A stretch of 64,000 bases of DNA from positions 1,808,501 to 1,872,500 of the forward strand of contig NZ_CP040676.1 in the NCBI RefSeq assembly GCF_005960665.1, in the 5' to 3' direction. How positions within the stretch are numbered: position 1 is the first letter of the stretch; every line of letters begins with the position of its first letter. The notes beneath the pieces are model-generated. The model ran no database searches. It was not told the DNA's origin and saw nothing but the letters and a program-made list of their open reading frames with translations. Positions 1-12,031 of the stretch are shown here, one piece after another. Origin of the DNA: Exiguobacterium mexicanum. Its GTDB lineage: Bacteria; Bacillota; Bacilli; Exiguobacteriales; Exiguobacteriaceae. The position numbers were made by a program, and so were the translations under genes.

Positions 1-2
1 AC

Positions 3-653
3 GGAGAGCAGGCCGGGACGCTCTATACCGTCCTCGCCTTCTTCGGCGGGATGTTGTTGATCGCCTTGATCGACAAGTTCATCCCGTCTCCGGAAAACCC
101 ACACGAAGTCAAATTTGTCGAGACGATGCAAAACGACCCGTCGTCCCAGGAACTTGCGACGACGGCGACCGAACGTGTCCCATTGAACCAAGAGACGAAA
201 CAACGGCTTCATAAAATGGGTCTGTTCATGGCGCTCGCCATCACCATCCATAACTTTCCGGAAGGTTTGGCCACGTTTATCTCGGCCCTCGATGACCCGG
301 CGGTCGGTCTCGCCATCGCCATCGCCATCGCATTACACAACATTCCGGAAGGCATCGCCGTCTCGGTCCCAATCTATTATGCGACCGGTTCTCGGAAGAA
401 GGCGCTGAAACTGTCCTTCTTGTCCGGACTTGCCGAACCGCTCGGAGCGGTCGTCGGTTTCCTTCTTTTGATGCCATTCTTGAGTGACACGGTGTTCGGC
501 CTCTTGTTCGCAGGCGTCGGCGGCATCATGGTGTTCATCTCGCTCGACGAGTTACTCCCAGCTGCCCGTGAATACGGACGGGCCCACCATGCGGTGTACG
601 GCATGGTCGCCGGTATGATGGTCATGGCAGCCAGTCTGATTTTGTTAATGTAA
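3..653 (+). CDS. zupT: ZIP family metal transporter, 5'-truncated by window edge
   Basis: C-terminal part of a ZIP-family divalent metal importer (zinc and related metals) in the cytoplasmic membrane. The frame is already open at the left edge, so the true start lies outside the window. Two hallmark metal-site motifs are visible, IHNFPEG and LHNIPEG, in consecutive membrane helices, followed by further hydrophobic helices up to the C-terminus. A charged loop containing several acidic residues precedes the first motif. ZupT is the best-fitting subfamily; the exact metal is not readable from sequence. The gene converges with the chemotaxis receptor gene across a shared terminator. Confidence 0.93.
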   Translation, partial: GEQAGTLYTVLAFFGGMLLIALIDKFIPSPENPHEVKFVETMQNDPSSQELATTATERVPLNQETKQRLHKMGLFMALAITIHNFPEGLATFISALDDPAVGLAIAIAIALHNIPEGIAVSVPIYYATGSRKKALKLSFLSGLAEPLGAVVGFLLLMPFLSDTVFGLLFAGVGGIMVFISLDELLPAAREYGRAHHAVYGMVAGMMVMAASLILLM

Positions 654-657
654 CCGA

Positions 658-695
658 AACAGCGTCTCCCCGATTGTCGAGGAGACGCTGTTTTC
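658..695. terminator. Bidirectional terminator between zupT and the chemotaxis receptor
   Basis: A 12-bp perfect inverted repeat (AACAGCGTCTCC at 658-669 and its complement at 681-692) followed by a short T-run. It sits between two converging genes, so it can serve both. Confidence 0.85.
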
Positions 696-2454
696 ATGCC
701 TTGAATAAATGAACAAGATCTTTCAACTCGACGGACATATGGCTCATCGTCTCGGCGATGCCGTTGATTTCTTGAATGGCGGCGAGCTGTTCTTCGACGT
801 TCGCGCCTGCTTCTTCCACGCTTCGTTGCGTCGACACGGCATTCGTCGACATATCCTCGACCGAGACCGCTACCTCGGTCGTGTTCGCGCTCACTTCTTC
901 CGTCGCCGCCGCGATCTCACTCATTTGACGAGACGTCTCTTGAATGACAGAGACGATCTCACGGAACGCACCGGCGACTTCTCCCATTTGGGTGACGCCG
1001 CTCGTCACATGCTGGCTTGTGACGTCGAACGCCGCTTCTACTTCCGACGTGTCGCGCTGAATGTCGGCGACGACCGCTTGAATCTGTTTGGCCGACTGTT
1101 TCGACTCTTCGGCGAGTTTTCGGACCTCGGCCGCGACGACGGCAAACCCTTTCCCGTGTTCACCGGCCCGGGCCGCTTCAATCGCGGCGTTTAGGGCTAG
1201 CAGGTTCGTCTGTTCCGTGATGGCGGTGATCGAACGCGTGATTTTCTCGATCTCGAGCGATTGATTCGATAAGCGCTCGACCATCTGTTGCGTCAAGTCG
1301 TTCGCTTGTTGAATCTCCCGCATTTGCTGCTCGGCCAACTGAATTGTCTCCAGTCCCCCACTCGCCGCTTCGAGTGTATGAATCGTCTGCTCGTTCACGC
1401 CTTGCGAGGCAGCGGCGATTTGGTTCAAGCCGACGACGGCTTGATTGACGCCGGACGTCCCTTCTTCGGCCCGTTTCGCCGACACTTGGGCGGCAAGGTT
1501 CATCTGTTCGAATAGACCGGCTACACCTTGCGTCGTCGTGGCGACATGGTCCGTACTGGCGTACAGCTCTTCCGAATAGGCCGTCACTTTATCCGAGGCT
1601 GCACCGACTTGGCGAATCAGGCCGACGAGGTTCCGTTTCATATCGTTGAACGCCGTGACGAGGTCACCGAGCTCATCGTTTGAACCGACCTCGATATCGT
1701 CTCCGGTCAAGTCTCCCTCGGCAACGACGCGCGCTTCGCTGACGAGTCGATTGATCGGCTTCAAGAACAGCTTTTGGAGGGCTACTAGTGAAAGTAGACC
1801 GACAGCGACGCCGATGATGCTGATGACGATCATCCAGATGATCGATTGCCCGGCACTCGCCTGGACCGCTTCCGACTCAGCGGCGAGCGCTTCGCCTTGA
1901 TACGTGACGAGGTCGGTCACCGTCATTCGGACACGATCCGTCGTCGGTGTCACACTCGTATTGAGCACCGTCTTGTATCCGATCTCGTCTTGTTGTTGAC
2001 GGAGGTCGATGACGCGCGCCATCTCCGTGTCGAGATGTTGATTGAACTTCTCGAGATCATCAAGCCAGGCGAGCACTTTCGGATCTTCTGTCGACTGTTG
2101 GAGCGTATTCATCAATTCGTCCCGTTTCGTTTGGGAAGCCTCAAGGCTAATCAACGTTTTCGGGTTCGAGACGAGCAGGTAGTAGTTCAAATAACGCTCG
2201 GCATCGGTCACGGTCAACGCCAAATCTTCGGCGACGAGCATATCTTGGAGCCGCTCGTTCAAGACGCGGTCATACTCTGACGTCGCGTTCTGTAATTGAT
2301 ACGAGCCGAGCGCACCGACGATCAATAAAGCGATCAGTGTCGGCACGAGCGCCATCGCCATCTTACGGCGCATCGACGAGCGTCCTTTCACGCGGTCAGG
2401 GCGACGTCGTACCTTCCATTTTTTGAGTGGGCGTAGCAATCGTTTCACATCCAT
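694..2454 (-). CDS. Methyl-accepting chemotaxis protein
   Basis: Transmembrane chemoreceptor of about 586 residues that signals to CheA/CheW. Order: basic N-terminus, TM1 (about 33-53), an extracytoplasmic helical sensor of about 150 residues, TM2 (about 204-226), HAMP domain, then the long antiparallel coiled coil with the conserved signalling tip ([20 protein letters not shown]). The ligand cannot be read from the sequence. The ATG at 2454 is chosen because AAGGAG lies directly upstream; a longer reading from 2502 has no ribosome binding site and runs through the cre site. Monocistronic between two terminators. Confidence 0.93.
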   Translation of the reverse strand: MDVKRLLRPLKKWKVRRRPDRVKGRSSMRRKMAMALVPTLIALLIVGALGSYQLQNATSEYDRVLNERLQDMLVAEDLALTVTDAERYLNYYLLVSNPKTLISLEASQTKRDELMNTLQQSTEDPKVLAWLDDLEKFNQHLDTEMARVIDLRQQQDEIGYKTVLNTSVTPTTDRVRMTVTDLVTYQGEALAAESEAVQASAGQSIIWMIVISIIGVAVGLLSLVALQKLFLKPINRLVSEARVVAEGDLTGDDIEVGSNDELGDLVTAFNDMKRNLVGLIRQVGAASDKVTAYSEELYASTDHVATTTQGVAGLFEQMNLAAQVSAKRAEEGTSGVNQAVVGLNQIAAASQGVNEQTIHTLEAASGGLETIQLAEQQMREIQQANDLTQQMVERLSNQSLEIEKITRSITAITEQTNLLALNAAIEAARAGEHGKGFAVVAAEVRKLAEESKQSAKQIQAVVADIQRDTSEVEAAFDVTSQHVTSGVTQMGEVAGAFREIVSVIQETSRQMSEIAAATEEVSANTTEVAVSVEDMSTNAVSTQRSVEEAGANVEEQLAAIQEINGIAETMSHMSVELKDLVHLFKA

Positions 2455-2497
2455 GTCTTCTTCTCCTTCTTTCCAATTCTTCTCAACTTGACGATAA

Positions 2498-2511
2498 TGC
2501 AAACGTTTTCA
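2498..2511. promoter_or_regulatory. cre (CcpA) operator upstream of the chemoreceptor
   Basis: On the minus strand TGAAAACGTTTGCA matches the Bacillus cre consensus TGWAARCGYTWNCW at every position. It lies about 45 bp upstream of the receptor start. Carbon catabolite control of this gene is inferred from the match. Confidence 0.55.
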
Positions 2512-2598
2512 CGATTCAATTTAATTTTTGGAAAACAGGTGGATGATTCGTCGGATTGACGAAGTTTGTCAAAAATAAATCATTTTTCAAAGTATGAC

Positions 2599-2633
2599 AA
2601 AAAAAATACGCCTGACCAGTGATGGTCAGGCGT
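2599..2633 (-). terminator. Terminator of the ruvA-yajC operon
   Basis: Ten-bp inverted repeat ACGCCTGACC/GGTCAGGCGT with a 6-nt loop, followed on the minus strand by eight T residues, just after the yajC stop. Confidence 0.9.
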
Positions 2634-2640
2634 TGTTTGG

Positions 2641-2919
2641 TTACTCGGCGAATGATGAGTTGCCTTTTTTCGTCACTTCAGCAATCGCACTGCGATTGAA
2701 CTTGAGGAGTGACTGGTCACATTTCAATGTGACTTGTGTATCTTCGATTTGGTGGACGACGCCGTGAAGGCCGCCGATTGTTACGACGTGATCCCCACGC
2801 TCAAGCGCGTTTTGCATCGATTGTACTTCTTTCTGACGTTTCGTCTGCGGACGGATCAACAAGAAGTAGAACACGACGAAAATAAGGATCATCGGTAATA
2901 GTGCTACGAGAGTTTCCAT
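2641..2919 (-). CDS. yajC: Preprotein translocase subunit YajC
   Basis: Small membrane protein (92 residues) that accompanies the SecDF part of the Sec translocase. One N-terminal membrane helix is followed by the family signature FLLIRPQTKRQKE and a short cytoplasmic beta domain (VVTIGGLHG). It follows tgt, as in many bacteria. A strong terminator comes directly after it, and secDF does not follow in this window. Confidence 0.92.
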   Translation of the reverse strand: METLVALLPMILIFVVFYFLLIRPQTKRQKEVQSMQNALERGDHVVTIGGLHGVVHQIEDTQVTLKCDQSLLKFNRSAIAEVTKKGNSSFAE

Positions 2920-3003
2920 GCGTAAAATTCACCCTTTCCTTCAATATCAGGTTCATTATACCGTGAAACTGAAACGTTGTCACATAATCGCTGTCAGAAC
3001 AAT

Positions 3004-5204
<2,201 letters not shown>

Positions 5205-5208
5205 ATCG

Positions 5209-6204
5209 TTACTCCTCTTCATAGCCAAAATGCGTCTTTGCGTACTGGGTGATCATCCGGCCGCGCGGCGTCCGTTGCAGAAAACCTTGTTGCAACAAGT
5301 ACGGCTCATACACGTCCTCGATCGTTTGGGCATCCTCCCCAATCGTCGCGGCGAGCGTCTCGAGTCCGACCGGTCCACCGCCGAACCGTTCGACCATCGC
5401 CCGTAACAGCCGATGGTCGACTTCGTCGAGCCCGAGGGCGTCGACATGCAACCGGTCGAGCGCGTCTGAGGCGAGCACCGGATCGATTTCTTTCGTTCCC
5501 GCCACTTGGGCAAAATCACGAACTCGGCGCAACAGCCGGTTGGCGATCCGCGGCGTACCGCGTGCACGTTTCGCGATGGCACCGCTCGCCTCTGGTGAGA
5601 TCGACAGGCGGAACAGTTGGGCCGTCCGACTGACGATGGCGGCGAGCTCATGCGGCTCGTAGTATTCGAGCTTCAACGTCACACCGAAGCGGTCACGGAG
5701 CGGCGCCGACAACATGCCGGCCCGCGTCGTCGCGCCGACGAGCGTGAACGGCGGTAAATCGATGCGGACGCTTCGCGCCATCTCGCCTTGTCCGTAGACG
5801 ATGTCGAGACAGTAGTCTTCCATCGCCGGATAGAGAATCTCTTCAATCGTGCGGCTCAAGCGATGAATCTCGTCGATGAACAGGACGTCGCCCGGTTCGA
5901 GCGTCGACAGGATTGCGGCGAGGTCACCTGGGCGTTCGATGGCTGGGCCGGCCGTCGTCTTGATGCCGACGCCCATCTCGTTGGCGATGATTTGGGCAAG
6001 CGTCGTCTTTCCGAGTCCCGGAGGACCGTAAAGGAGGACGTGGTCGAGTGTCTCGCTGCGGAGCTTCGCGGCTTGGATAAAGATCGACAAGTTGCCTTTC
6101 GCCTTCTCCTGTCCGATGTACTGCTCGAACTTTTGCGGACGCAAGCTCCACTCTTCAGAGTCTTCATATTGTTGATGGGATTGTGACAACAATCGTTCGT
6201 CCAT
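5209..6204 (-). CDS. ruvB: Holliday junction branch-migration ATPase RuvB
   Basis: Hexameric AAA+ motor that drives branch migration of Holliday junctions with RuvA. The 331-residue product shows Walker A ([12 protein letters not shown]), Walker B (LFIDEIHRL), sensor 1 (GATTRAG) and the C-terminal winged-helix domain ([10 protein letters not shown]). AAGGAGGAG precedes the ATG. It sits 10 bp after ruvA, and its last codons contain the queA ribosome binding site. Confidence 0.97.
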   Translation of the reverse strand: MDERLLSQSHQQYEDSEEWSLRPQKFEQYIGQEKAKGNLSIFIQAAKLRSETLDHVLLYGPPGLGKTTLAQIIANEMGVGIKTTAGPAIERPGDLAAILSTLEPGDVLFIDEIHRLSRTIEEILYPAMEDYCLDIVYGQGEMARSVRIDLPPFTLVGATTRAGMLSAPLRDRFGVTLKLEYYEPHELAAIVSRTAQLFRLSISPEASGAIAKRARGTPRIANRLLRRVRDFAQVAGTKEIDPVLASDALDRLHVDALGLDEVDHRLLRAMVERFGGGPVGLETLAATIGEDAQTIEDVYEPYLLQQGFLQRTPRGRMITQYAKTHFGYEEE

Positions 6205-6214
6205 GGTCTCCTCC

Positions 6215-6802
6215 TTATTTCAATAGCAATTGCAGGGCGCGCTTTATGTAAGCGTCTGTCGTCAATATTTCTGAATTCAGTTCCTTGCGGACACGGGTGA
6301 TCTCACGCTCTGAATACCCGAGTGCGACGAGCGCTTCGCACGCCTCGTCGAGTTCGGAGGCCCCTTGAGCGAACAGTCCGGTATTCGGTACGTAATCCGG
6401 GGCGAGCTCGGACAGCTTGCCTTTCAAATCGAGCGCCATCTGCTTCGCCGTCTTCTTGCCGACACCCGGGAACTTCGTCAAATACTTCTCGTTCTCGGTC
6501 TCGATCGCGTCGATGAGCGCGTCCATATCGCCTGAGGCGACGATGGCGAGTGCGCCTTTCGGTCCGATGCCGTTGACGCCGAGCAGTTTATTGAACAGTT
6601 CGCGTTCCCGACGTGAGCGGAAACCGTACAGTGTCTGTTGATCTTCACGCACATAATGATGCGTAAACACGATTACATGTTCGTCTTGTTCACGATAAAA
6701 AAACGGGTTAGGCACATGTACTTTGTAGCCGACGCCCGAAACATCCAACGTTATATATTCCGCGCACACATAGGCGACGGAGCCTTTTACGAATTCAATC
6801 AC
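6215..6802 (-). CDS. ruvA: Holliday junction DNA-binding protein RuvA
   Basis: Tetrameric protein that binds the four-way junction and loads RuvB. Contains the OB-fold N-domain, two helix-hairpin-helix motifs ([10 protein letters not shown] and [11 protein letters not shown]) and the small C-terminal RuvB-contact domain. About 195 residues. The start is taken as GTG at 6802: AGGAG at 6811-6815 is 8 nt from this GTG but only 2 nt from the ATG at 6808, and the family begins with the MIEFVKG-type sequence encoded from here. Confidence 0.95.
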   Translation of the reverse strand: MIEFVKGSVAYVCAEYITLDVSGVGYKVHVPNPFFYREQDEHVIVFTHHYVREDQQTLYGFRSRRERELFNKLLGVNGIGPKGALAIVASGDMDALIDAIETENEKYLTKFPGVGKKTAKQMALDLKGKLSELAPDYVPNTGLFAQGASELDEACEALVALGYSEREITRVRKELNSEILTTDAYIKRALQLLLK

Positions 6803-6860
6803 GGTCATATCTCCTCTTCATGGGAAAACTGCATTCATTGTACCATAACCACCGCCACGA

Positions 6861-6886
6861 AAAAAGGACAGGCGATTGCCTGTCCT
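6861..6886 (-). terminator. Terminator of the nadBCA operon
   Basis: Inverted repeat AGGACAGGC/GCCTGTCCT with a short loop, followed on the minus strand by a T-run. It begins at the nadA stop codon and separates nadA from ruvA. Confidence 0.85.
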
Positions 6887-7965
6887 CAGTGCGCGAGCAT
6901 CCGCTCGAGGGCGAGTGTCGCCCACTTCGTCGTCTCTAGATCGACACGGATGACGTTGACCGGATCGGTCTCGAGCGACTCGAGCGCCCAGAGCAGATGC
7001 GGCAAATCGATGCGGTTCATCGTCAAGCACGGACACATGTACGGATTGAGCGAGATGATATCGAGCTCGGGGTGCGTCGCCGCGAGACGGTTGACCAAGT
7101 TCATCTCGGTGCCGACGGCCCACTTCGTCCCCGGCGCGCTCGCTTCGATTTGCTCGATGATATATGACGTCGACCCGGCCTCGTCCGCCGCCTGCACGAC
7201 GTCGAACGTGCACTCGGGATGGACGATGATGCGTCGTTCCGGGTCGTTCTTCCGTAACGCCTCAATTTGGGCGACGTTGAACTTCTCATGGACCGAGCAG
7301 TGCCCTTTCCACAGAATGACCCGCACGTCCTCGATGTCACCCTCATAGACGAGTCGTTCCCGGAGTGGGTCCCAGACGGCCATCGCCTCGAGCGGCACGC
7401 CCAAGTCATATGCCGTGTTCCGTCCGAGATGCTGGTCCGGTAAGAACAGAATCCGCTCGCCCGCCTCGAGTGCCCAACGGACGATGTCATGGGCATTGGA
7501 AGATGTGACCGTCGCGCCCCCGTTCTTGCCGACGAACGCCTTGATCGCCGCCGTCGAATTGACGTACGTGATCGGAATGATATCATCACCGAACGTATCG
7601 GTCAGCTCTTCCCAAGCGACCTCCGTCTGATCGATATCGGCCATGTCCGCCATCGAGCATCCGGCCCGCATGTCCGGCAAAATGACGAGCTGGTCGTCAC
7701 GCGTCAGCATGTCGGCCGTCTCGGCCATGAAGTGGACGCCACAGAAGACGATGAACTCCGCCTCGCTCATCTGTTCGGCGAGCCGTGCGAGCTGGAGCGA
7801 ATCTCCGGTCGCATCCGCGAACTGGACGACCTCGTCTTTTTGATAATGGTGGGCCGGTAAAAACAGGCGGCTGCCGAGCCGTGCTTTGATGGCTTCAATC
7901 CGTTGTTCCATCTGTTCAATCGTCAACTCAGCGTACTGCGCTGGCATCGTTCCGAGTAATTGCAT
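6886..7965 (-). CDS. nadA: Quinolinate synthase
   Basis: Condenses iminoaspartate with dihydroxyacetone phosphate to quinolinate, using a [4Fe-4S] cluster. The 359-residue protein retains the cluster cysteines in [19 protein letters not shown] and NPYMCPCL, and the [10 protein letters not shown] substrate loop. AGGAGGAATCAAAC precedes the ATG. Its start overlaps the nadC coding end by 38 bp. The cluster is presumably assembled with help from the divergent NifS-type desulfurase. Confidence 0.96.
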   Translation of the reverse strand: MQLLGTMPAQYAELTIEQMEQRIEAIKARLGSRLFLPAHHYQKDEVVQFADATGDSLQLARLAEQMSEAEFIVFCGVHFMAETADMLTRDDQLVILPDMRAGCSMADMADIDQTEVAWEELTDTFGDDIIPITYVNSTAAIKAFVGKNGGATVTSSNAHDIVRWALEAGERILFLPDQHLGRNTAYDLGVPLEAMAVWDPLRERLVYEGDIEDVRVILWKGHCSVHEKFNVAQIEALRKNDPERRIIVHPECTFDVVQAADEAGSTSYIIEQIEASAPGTKWAVGTEMNLVNRLAATHPELDIISLNPYMCPCLTMNRIDLPHLLWALESLETDPVNVIRVDLETTKWATLALERMLAH

Positions 7966-8797
7966 GTTTGATTCCTCCTACAAGATTTAGACTGCAATCG
8001 AGCGCCGTCACCGAATGCGTCAACTGCCCGATCGAGATGACGTCGACACCCGTACCGCGATACGTTGCGATCGTCTCGACAGTGATACCTCCTGACGCCT
8101 CCGTTTTAATATGTGGTGGTACGAGCGCACGCCACGCCTTCAGTTCTTCTGGCGCCCGGTTGTCGAACATGATGATGTCGGCGTTCGCCGCGATCGCCTC
8201 ATGCAGTTGTTCGAGCGTCTCGACCTCGACTTCAATCGGCGTCGTGTGGCCGGCAAGCATCCGAGCTCGTGCGACCGCGGTCGTGATCCCGCCAAGGGCC
8301 GTGATGTGGTTGTCTTTGATCATGATGGCATCGTCGAGACGGAGCCGATGGTTCTTCCCACCACCCGAACGGACGGCATGTTTCTCAAGCATACGAAGCC
8401 CGGGCGTCGTCTTGCGGGTGTCCGTGACGGCGATCGTCGGGTCGTCGAGCCGTTCGACGCAGCGCCGCGTCATCGTCGCGATCCCGCTCAAGTGCTGGAC
8501 GAGGTTCAACAGCACCCGTTCCGTCTCAAGGAGCGTCCGCGTCTTGCCTCGCAAAATAAAGAGCGTGTCACCTGCCGTGACGTTCGTGCCGTCCGGTTGG
8601 CACGATTCGACGACGAGACGTTGCAACTGCGCCAGCTCGAGGACGACGTCCATGCCGCAGAAGACGCCGTCTGCCTTGGCACTGACCGTGGCGAGCGACG
8701 TCTCGCGGTGGTCAATCAAGGCACTCGAGGCGTCCCCAAACCCGATGTCCTCATGTAAAAATGCTGTCAGCTGTTCGCGCAAGGCGATTTTGTTCAT
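7928..8797 (-). CDS. nadC: Nicotinate-nucleotide diphosphorylase (carboxylating)
   Basis: Converts quinolinate and PRPP to nicotinate mononucleotide and CO2. The 289-residue product carries the family landmarks [46 protein letters not shown] and EASGGI. GGAGGATTCAG precedes the ATG. It overlaps the end of nadB by 47 bp and the start of nadA by 38 bp, so the three genes are tightly linked translationally. Confidence 0.96.
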   Translation of the reverse strand: MNKIALREQLTAFLHEDIGFGDASSALIDHRETSLATVSAKADGVFCGMDVVLELAQLQRLVVESCQPDGTNVTAGDTLFILRGKTRTLLETERVLLNLVQHLSGIATMTRRCVERLDDPTIAVTDTRKTTPGLRMLEKHAVRSGGGKNHRLRLDDAIMIKDNHITALGGITTAVARARMLAGHTTPIEVEVETLEQLHEAIAANADIIMFDNRAPEELKAWRALVPPHIKTEASGGITVETIATYRGTGVDVISIGQLTHSVTALDCSLNLVGGIKHAITRNDASAVR

Positions 8798-10184
8798 CTG
8801 AATCCTCCGTTCTTATGACGGCACTGGCCAACAGGCGTGCCGCTTTCAGACTCAACGTCTGTTCACTTAATTGTCTTGACACGTGTTTCGTCTGTGCCAG
8901 TTGTTGGGTATTTTCTAAGAAACTTACGATTTCGCCAATCTGAGGCGAGATTGTCAACCATTCCCCAATCTGTTGCCGATAGCGGCTGAACAGATCATCC
9001 GAAACCTCATACACGGTCGTCTCGTTCACCGTGAACGGCTTCTCCTCCACCGTCACCGCTGCCGCCACCCGCTTCCCGAACACCCAGCATTCGAGTAACG
9101 AATTTGACGCCAGTCGATTTTTCCCGTGGACGCCCGAATCGGCGACCTCACCAACCGCATATAACCCAGCGACGGTCGTCCGCCCGTCTACGTCGACGTC
9201 CACACCGCCCATATGAAAATGTAGCCCGGGCCGCACTGGGATCCGCGTCGCGTCGAGCCCATACATCCGGCACGTCTCGACGAGTTTCGGGAACCGTTCA
9301 TCAATTCGCTCGACGCGACTCGTATCCAAGTAGACGGTGCCGTCATGACGCGTGAGTGACCGAGCGACCTCGTCCCTAGGGGCGAGGCTTCCGAGTGGAT
9401 GGTGAGCCATCACGTGACGTCCTGACGCATCGACGAGCGTTGCGCCTGCTCCTCTTAACGCTTCCGTGACGAGGTGGGGCGAATCGACCGCGAGTAACGT
9501 CGGGTGGAATTGGATACGAGACAAGTTCTTGAGTCTCGCCCCGACCTCGTCCGCCAAGACGAGCCCGTCCCCCGTGACCGAGCGACAATTCGACGTCCAA
9601 TCGATGAGTCCACCGATTCCCCCGGTCGCCAAGACGACGGCTCCGGCCTGGACGTGAAGACGTGTCTTTCCGTTGAATCCGGTCGCCCCGGTCACGCGGT
9701 CGTCGGTCTTCACCAACGAATCGATCAATACGTGTTCCATGACGGTCACGTTATCCGGCAATTGACGACGAAGCGTAGCCATCACGTGACGTCCGGTCTC
9801 GTCCCCGCCGACGTGAAAGATTCGATTCATGCCATGCGCCCCTTCACGTCCGACGGCGTACTCAGCACCCTCCCGGTCGAAGACGACACCGAAGCGCTCC
9901 AAATCGCGGATCGCGCTCCGTCCTTCTTCGACGAGTGTATAGACACGGTCGGGCACGGCTGCGAGTTTCGAGGCGACGAGCGTATCCCGCTCATGGTCGA
10001 CACTCGACGGCTCCAAATACGAGCTCGCAATCCCGCCTTGGGCCAGATCTGAGTTCGCGCTTGTCACTTCATGCTTAGAGACGACAAGGACGTTCAATGA
10101 ATGAGGCAAATGGAGTGCCACCGTCACGGCGGCCAAGCCAGCCCCAACGATCAACACATCGACCCGTTCAAACTGTAAAGACAT
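8751..10184 (-). CDS. nadB: L-aspartate oxidase, C-terminally short
   Basis: FAD enzyme that oxidises aspartate to iminoaspartate, the first step of de novo NAD synthesis. The N-terminus has the dinucleotide-binding VLIVGAGLAAVTVAL; later come the SDLAQGGIAS loop, GREGAHG, and the catalytic/capping segment GVHGKNRLASNSLLE. At 477 residues it is shorter than the roughly 530 usual in Bacillus. The family's closing RG.HYR.DYP segment is absent because the frame runs into nadC and stops. The active-site residues I can see are kept, so it is probably functional. AGGTGATATACAG precedes the ATG. Confidence 0.93.
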   Translation of the reverse strand: MSLQFERVDVLIVGAGLAAVTVALHLPHSLNVLVVSKHEVTSANSDLAQGGIASSYLEPSSVDHERDTLVASKLAAVPDRVYTLVEEGRSAIRDLERFGVVFDREGAEYAVGREGAHGMNRIFHVGGDETGRHVMATLRRQLPDNVTVMEHVLIDSLVKTDDRVTGATGFNGKTRLHVQAGAVVLATGGIGGLIDWTSNCRSVTGDGLVLADEVGARLKNLSRIQFHPTLLAVDSPHLVTEALRGAGATLVDASGRHVMAHHPLGSLAPRDEVARSLTRHDGTVYLDTSRVERIDERFPKLVETCRMYGLDATRIPVRPGLHFHMGGVDVDVDGRTTVAGLYAVGEVADSGVHGKNRLASNSLLECWVFGKRVAAAVTVEEKPFTVNETTVYEVSDDLFSRYRQQIGEWLTISPQIGEIVSFLENTQQLAQTKHVSRQLSEQTLSLKAARLLASAVIRTEDSDEQNRLARTADSIFT

Positions 10185-10199
10185 CTGTATATCACCTGT
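10168..10199. promoter_or_regulatory. Probable NiaR operator over the nadB start
   Basis: Minus strand ACAGGTGATATACAGATGT (10199-10181) is an imperfect palindrome of the form ACAnnTG-n5-CAnnTGT, followed in phase by another ACAG box (CTTTACAG). Repeats of this kind resemble the NiaR/YrxA boxes of Bacillus as I remember them. The niaR gene is two genes away. It would block nadB translation initiation or transcription when occupied. Confidence 0.4.
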
Positions 10200-10214
10200 T
10201 TTTCATATGTAATG

Positions 10215-10243
10215 TTGACTTGTAAACTAGTTTCGCATAATTT
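10215..10243 (+). promoter_or_regulatory. Promoter of nifS-niaR
   Basis: TTGACT (10215-10220), 17-bp spacer, TAATTT (10238-10243), ending about 37 bp before the nifS start. Confidence 0.6.
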
Positions 10244-10279
10244 TGTGAAGAAGACAACATGAGAAAAGGGGAACTTACG

Positions 10280-11410
10280 ATGAACCGTTACTTTGATTAT
10301 GCGGCGACGCACCCGATGACAAAATCCGCTCTCGACCATTACGTGGCCATGGCACGAAGCGTATACGGTAACCCGTCTTCCCTCCACACGCACGGCTATA
10401 TGGCGGAAGATTACTTGACCGAATCCCGACGGTTGTTGAAGCAGGCGCTCGGGCTCGACATGCTCCGCGGCAAGCTCCTCTTCACCGGAAGCGGCTCCGA
10501 AAGCAACTACATCGCCCTCACGAGTCTCCGGAAGCGCATGAAAGGCAGTGAAGTCATCACGTCGTGGCAAGAGCACGACTCGGTCGCGCTTCTGCTTGAC
10601 GAGTGGGAAGCAGAAGGCGTGATCGTTCACCGCTTGAAGCTGAAGGACGGACGGTTCGACCACGAGACGTTCACGCATTTGCTCGACCGTGACATCGGGC
10701 TCGTCACGTTCCAACACGTCAACTCGGACACCGGATGGACGCTCCCGCTCCACAACATCCTCTGCCAGTTGAAATATAAGAAAGTGTTGTTCCACGTCGA
10801 CGGCGTCCAGGCGCTCGGCAAGATCCCGGTCTCCGTCGACGGGATTGACGCCTATTCGTTCAGCGCCCATAAAGTCGGGGGCCCGAAAGGCGTCGGCGGC
10901 CTCTATATGGAACGGCTGTTGCCACCGCCCTATTATCCGGGACACCATCAATACGGGATCCGTCCCGGCACCATCGACGTGCCCGGCATCTGCGCTTTCG
11001 TCAAAGCGTTCACCGACCGTCACGAGCAACGGACACGTCATGAAAGAAATTTCTTGGCGTTTCGTGCTATCTTGAAAGAGAAGACATCGTCTTACGTGGA
11101 TTGGCTCGAGTTCGACCAGCAAAGCCCCGCCATCTTCTCGTTCGTCTCGAAACAGCGGGACGGGCAATGGTGGATGACCGAACTCGACGGGCTCGGGTTC
11201 CAAGTGTCGGCAGGGTCGGCCTGTCGGGCCGGCCAGAACGGACCGAACCGGATGCTCGAGTCGCTCGGCTATGAGACGAGCGCCTGTCACGGGCTCGTCC
11301 GCATTTCTTTCGGCGAAGACACGACCGTCGAGGCCACGACGGCACTCGCCGAAGCCATCGTCACTTTAGCAAGGAGAGTTGGATCTTATGAACAAACGCT
11401 TAGCCGGTGA
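10280..11410 (+). CDS. nifS: Cysteine desulfurase, NifS/NadS type
   Basis: PLP enzyme that takes sulfur from cysteine for Fe-S assembly; divergence from nadBCA implies that NadA is its client. About 376 residues. Features: N-terminal YFDYAATHPM, the PLP lysine in FSAHKVGGPKGVGGL, and the persulfide cysteine in SAGSACRAGQNGPN. The ATG at 10280 is preferred because GGGGAAC precedes it and the product then starts directly at the conserved N-terminus; an upstream ATG at 10259 adds only seven unlikely residues. Its end overlaps niaR by 23 bp. Confidence 0.95.
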   Translation: MNRYFDYAATHPMTKSALDHYVAMARSVYGNPSSLHTHGYMAEDYLTESRRLLKQALGLDMLRGKLLFTGSGSESNYIALTSLRKRMKGSEVITSWQEHDSVALLLDEWEAEGVIVHRLKLKDGRFDHETFTHLLDRDIGLVTFQHVNSDTGWTLPLHNILCQLKYKKVLFHVDGVQALGKIPVSVDGIDAYSFSAHKVGGPKGVGGLYMERLLPPPYYPGHHQYGIRPGTIDVPGICAFVKAFTDRHEQRTRHERNFLAFRAILKEKTSSYVDWLEFDQQSPAIFSFVSKQRDGQWWMTELDGLGFQVSAGSACRAGQNGPNRMLESLGYETSACHGLVRISFGEDTTVEATTALAEAIVTLARRVGSYEQTLSR

Positions 11411-11927
11411 AGAACGCCGGCGCACGTTACTGGAAATGATTGAACAGAGTTCCGAGCCGATCACAGGCTCCGAGCTCGCCCGCCGCGTCGCCGTCAGCCG
11501 ACAAGTCGTCGTCCAAGACTTGTCGCTCTTGAAGGCGAAGGGCCATCAGATCGTCGCGACCGCCCGCGGCTACGTCTATCTACCAGGTGAGGCGTCACCG
11601 TCCGCCTATACCCGTAAAATCGTCTGTCGCCACGAGGCCGAGGACATGGAAGCGGAGATGAACGCCATCGTCGACGAGGGCGTCACGATTCGCGACGTCA
11701 TCATCGACCATCCGGTCTACGGTTCATTGACCGGGCAATTGATGGTGAAGAGCCGTCGCGACGTCCGTGCTTTCCTCGAACGGGTCGAGGCGAACCAAGC
11801 CGCCCCGCTGTCGCATTTGACGGGTGGTCTCCACATTCATACGCTCGAGGCCGATAGTGAAGACGCCATTGATGCCGCCGTCTCAGAACTTGAACGGCTC
11901 GGCGTCCTCGTCTCCGAGCTCGACTAA
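11388..11927 (+). CDS. niaR: NAD biosynthesis transcriptional repressor NiaR (YrxA)
   Basis: Nicotinate-responsive repressor of NAD synthesis genes. The 179-residue protein has an N-terminal helix-turn-helix (ITGSELARRVAVSRQVVVQD) and a C-terminal 3H domain whose three conserved histidines lie in CRHEAED, IDHPVYG and HIHTLE. The 3H domain binds a metal and the ligand in family members. AAGGAG lies upstream of the ATG at 11388, within the end of nifS. The nifS-niaR pairing opposite nadBCA is the Bacillus arrangement. Confidence 0.94.
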   Translation: MNKRLAGEERRRTLLEMIEQSSEPITGSELARRVAVSRQVVVQDLSLLKAKGHQIVATARGYVYLPGEASPSAYTRKIVCRHEAEDMEAEMNAIVDEGVTIRDVIIDHPVYGSLTGQLMVKSRRDVRAFLERVEANQAAPLSHLTGGLHIHTLEADSEDAIDAAVSELERLGVLVSELD

Positions 11928-11958
11928 GATGTCACAAATACGTGACATCTTTTCTTTT
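11927..11958 (+). terminator. Terminator of nifS-niaR
   Basis: AGATGTCAC/GTGACATCT inverted repeat with a 6-nt loop and a T-rich tail, starting at the niaR stop. Confidence 0.85.
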
Positions 11959-11983
11959 GCTTTCGACTCATGTTCGTTATACT
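11955..11983 (+). promoter_or_regulatory. Possible promoter of the DedA gene
   Basis: A good -10 (TATACT, 11978-11983) with only a weak -35 (TTTTGC, 11955-11960) about 50 bp before the DedA start. Confidence 0.35.
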
Positions 11984-12031
11984 GATGGATGGAATGCATC
12001 CTGTACAAAATTTGGAAAGGGGGAAACGGTC

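Noticed and set aside
2503-2560. Sigma-D (flagellar/chemotaxis) promoter for the chemoreceptor
   Set aside because: TAAA is present, but the sequence 15 bp on does not match GCCGATAT.
10151-11290. 379-codon open frame on the minus strand opposite nifS
   Set aside because: Antisense shadow of a clear cysteine desulfurase; no ribosome binding site, arginine/histidine-rich noise, no motifs.
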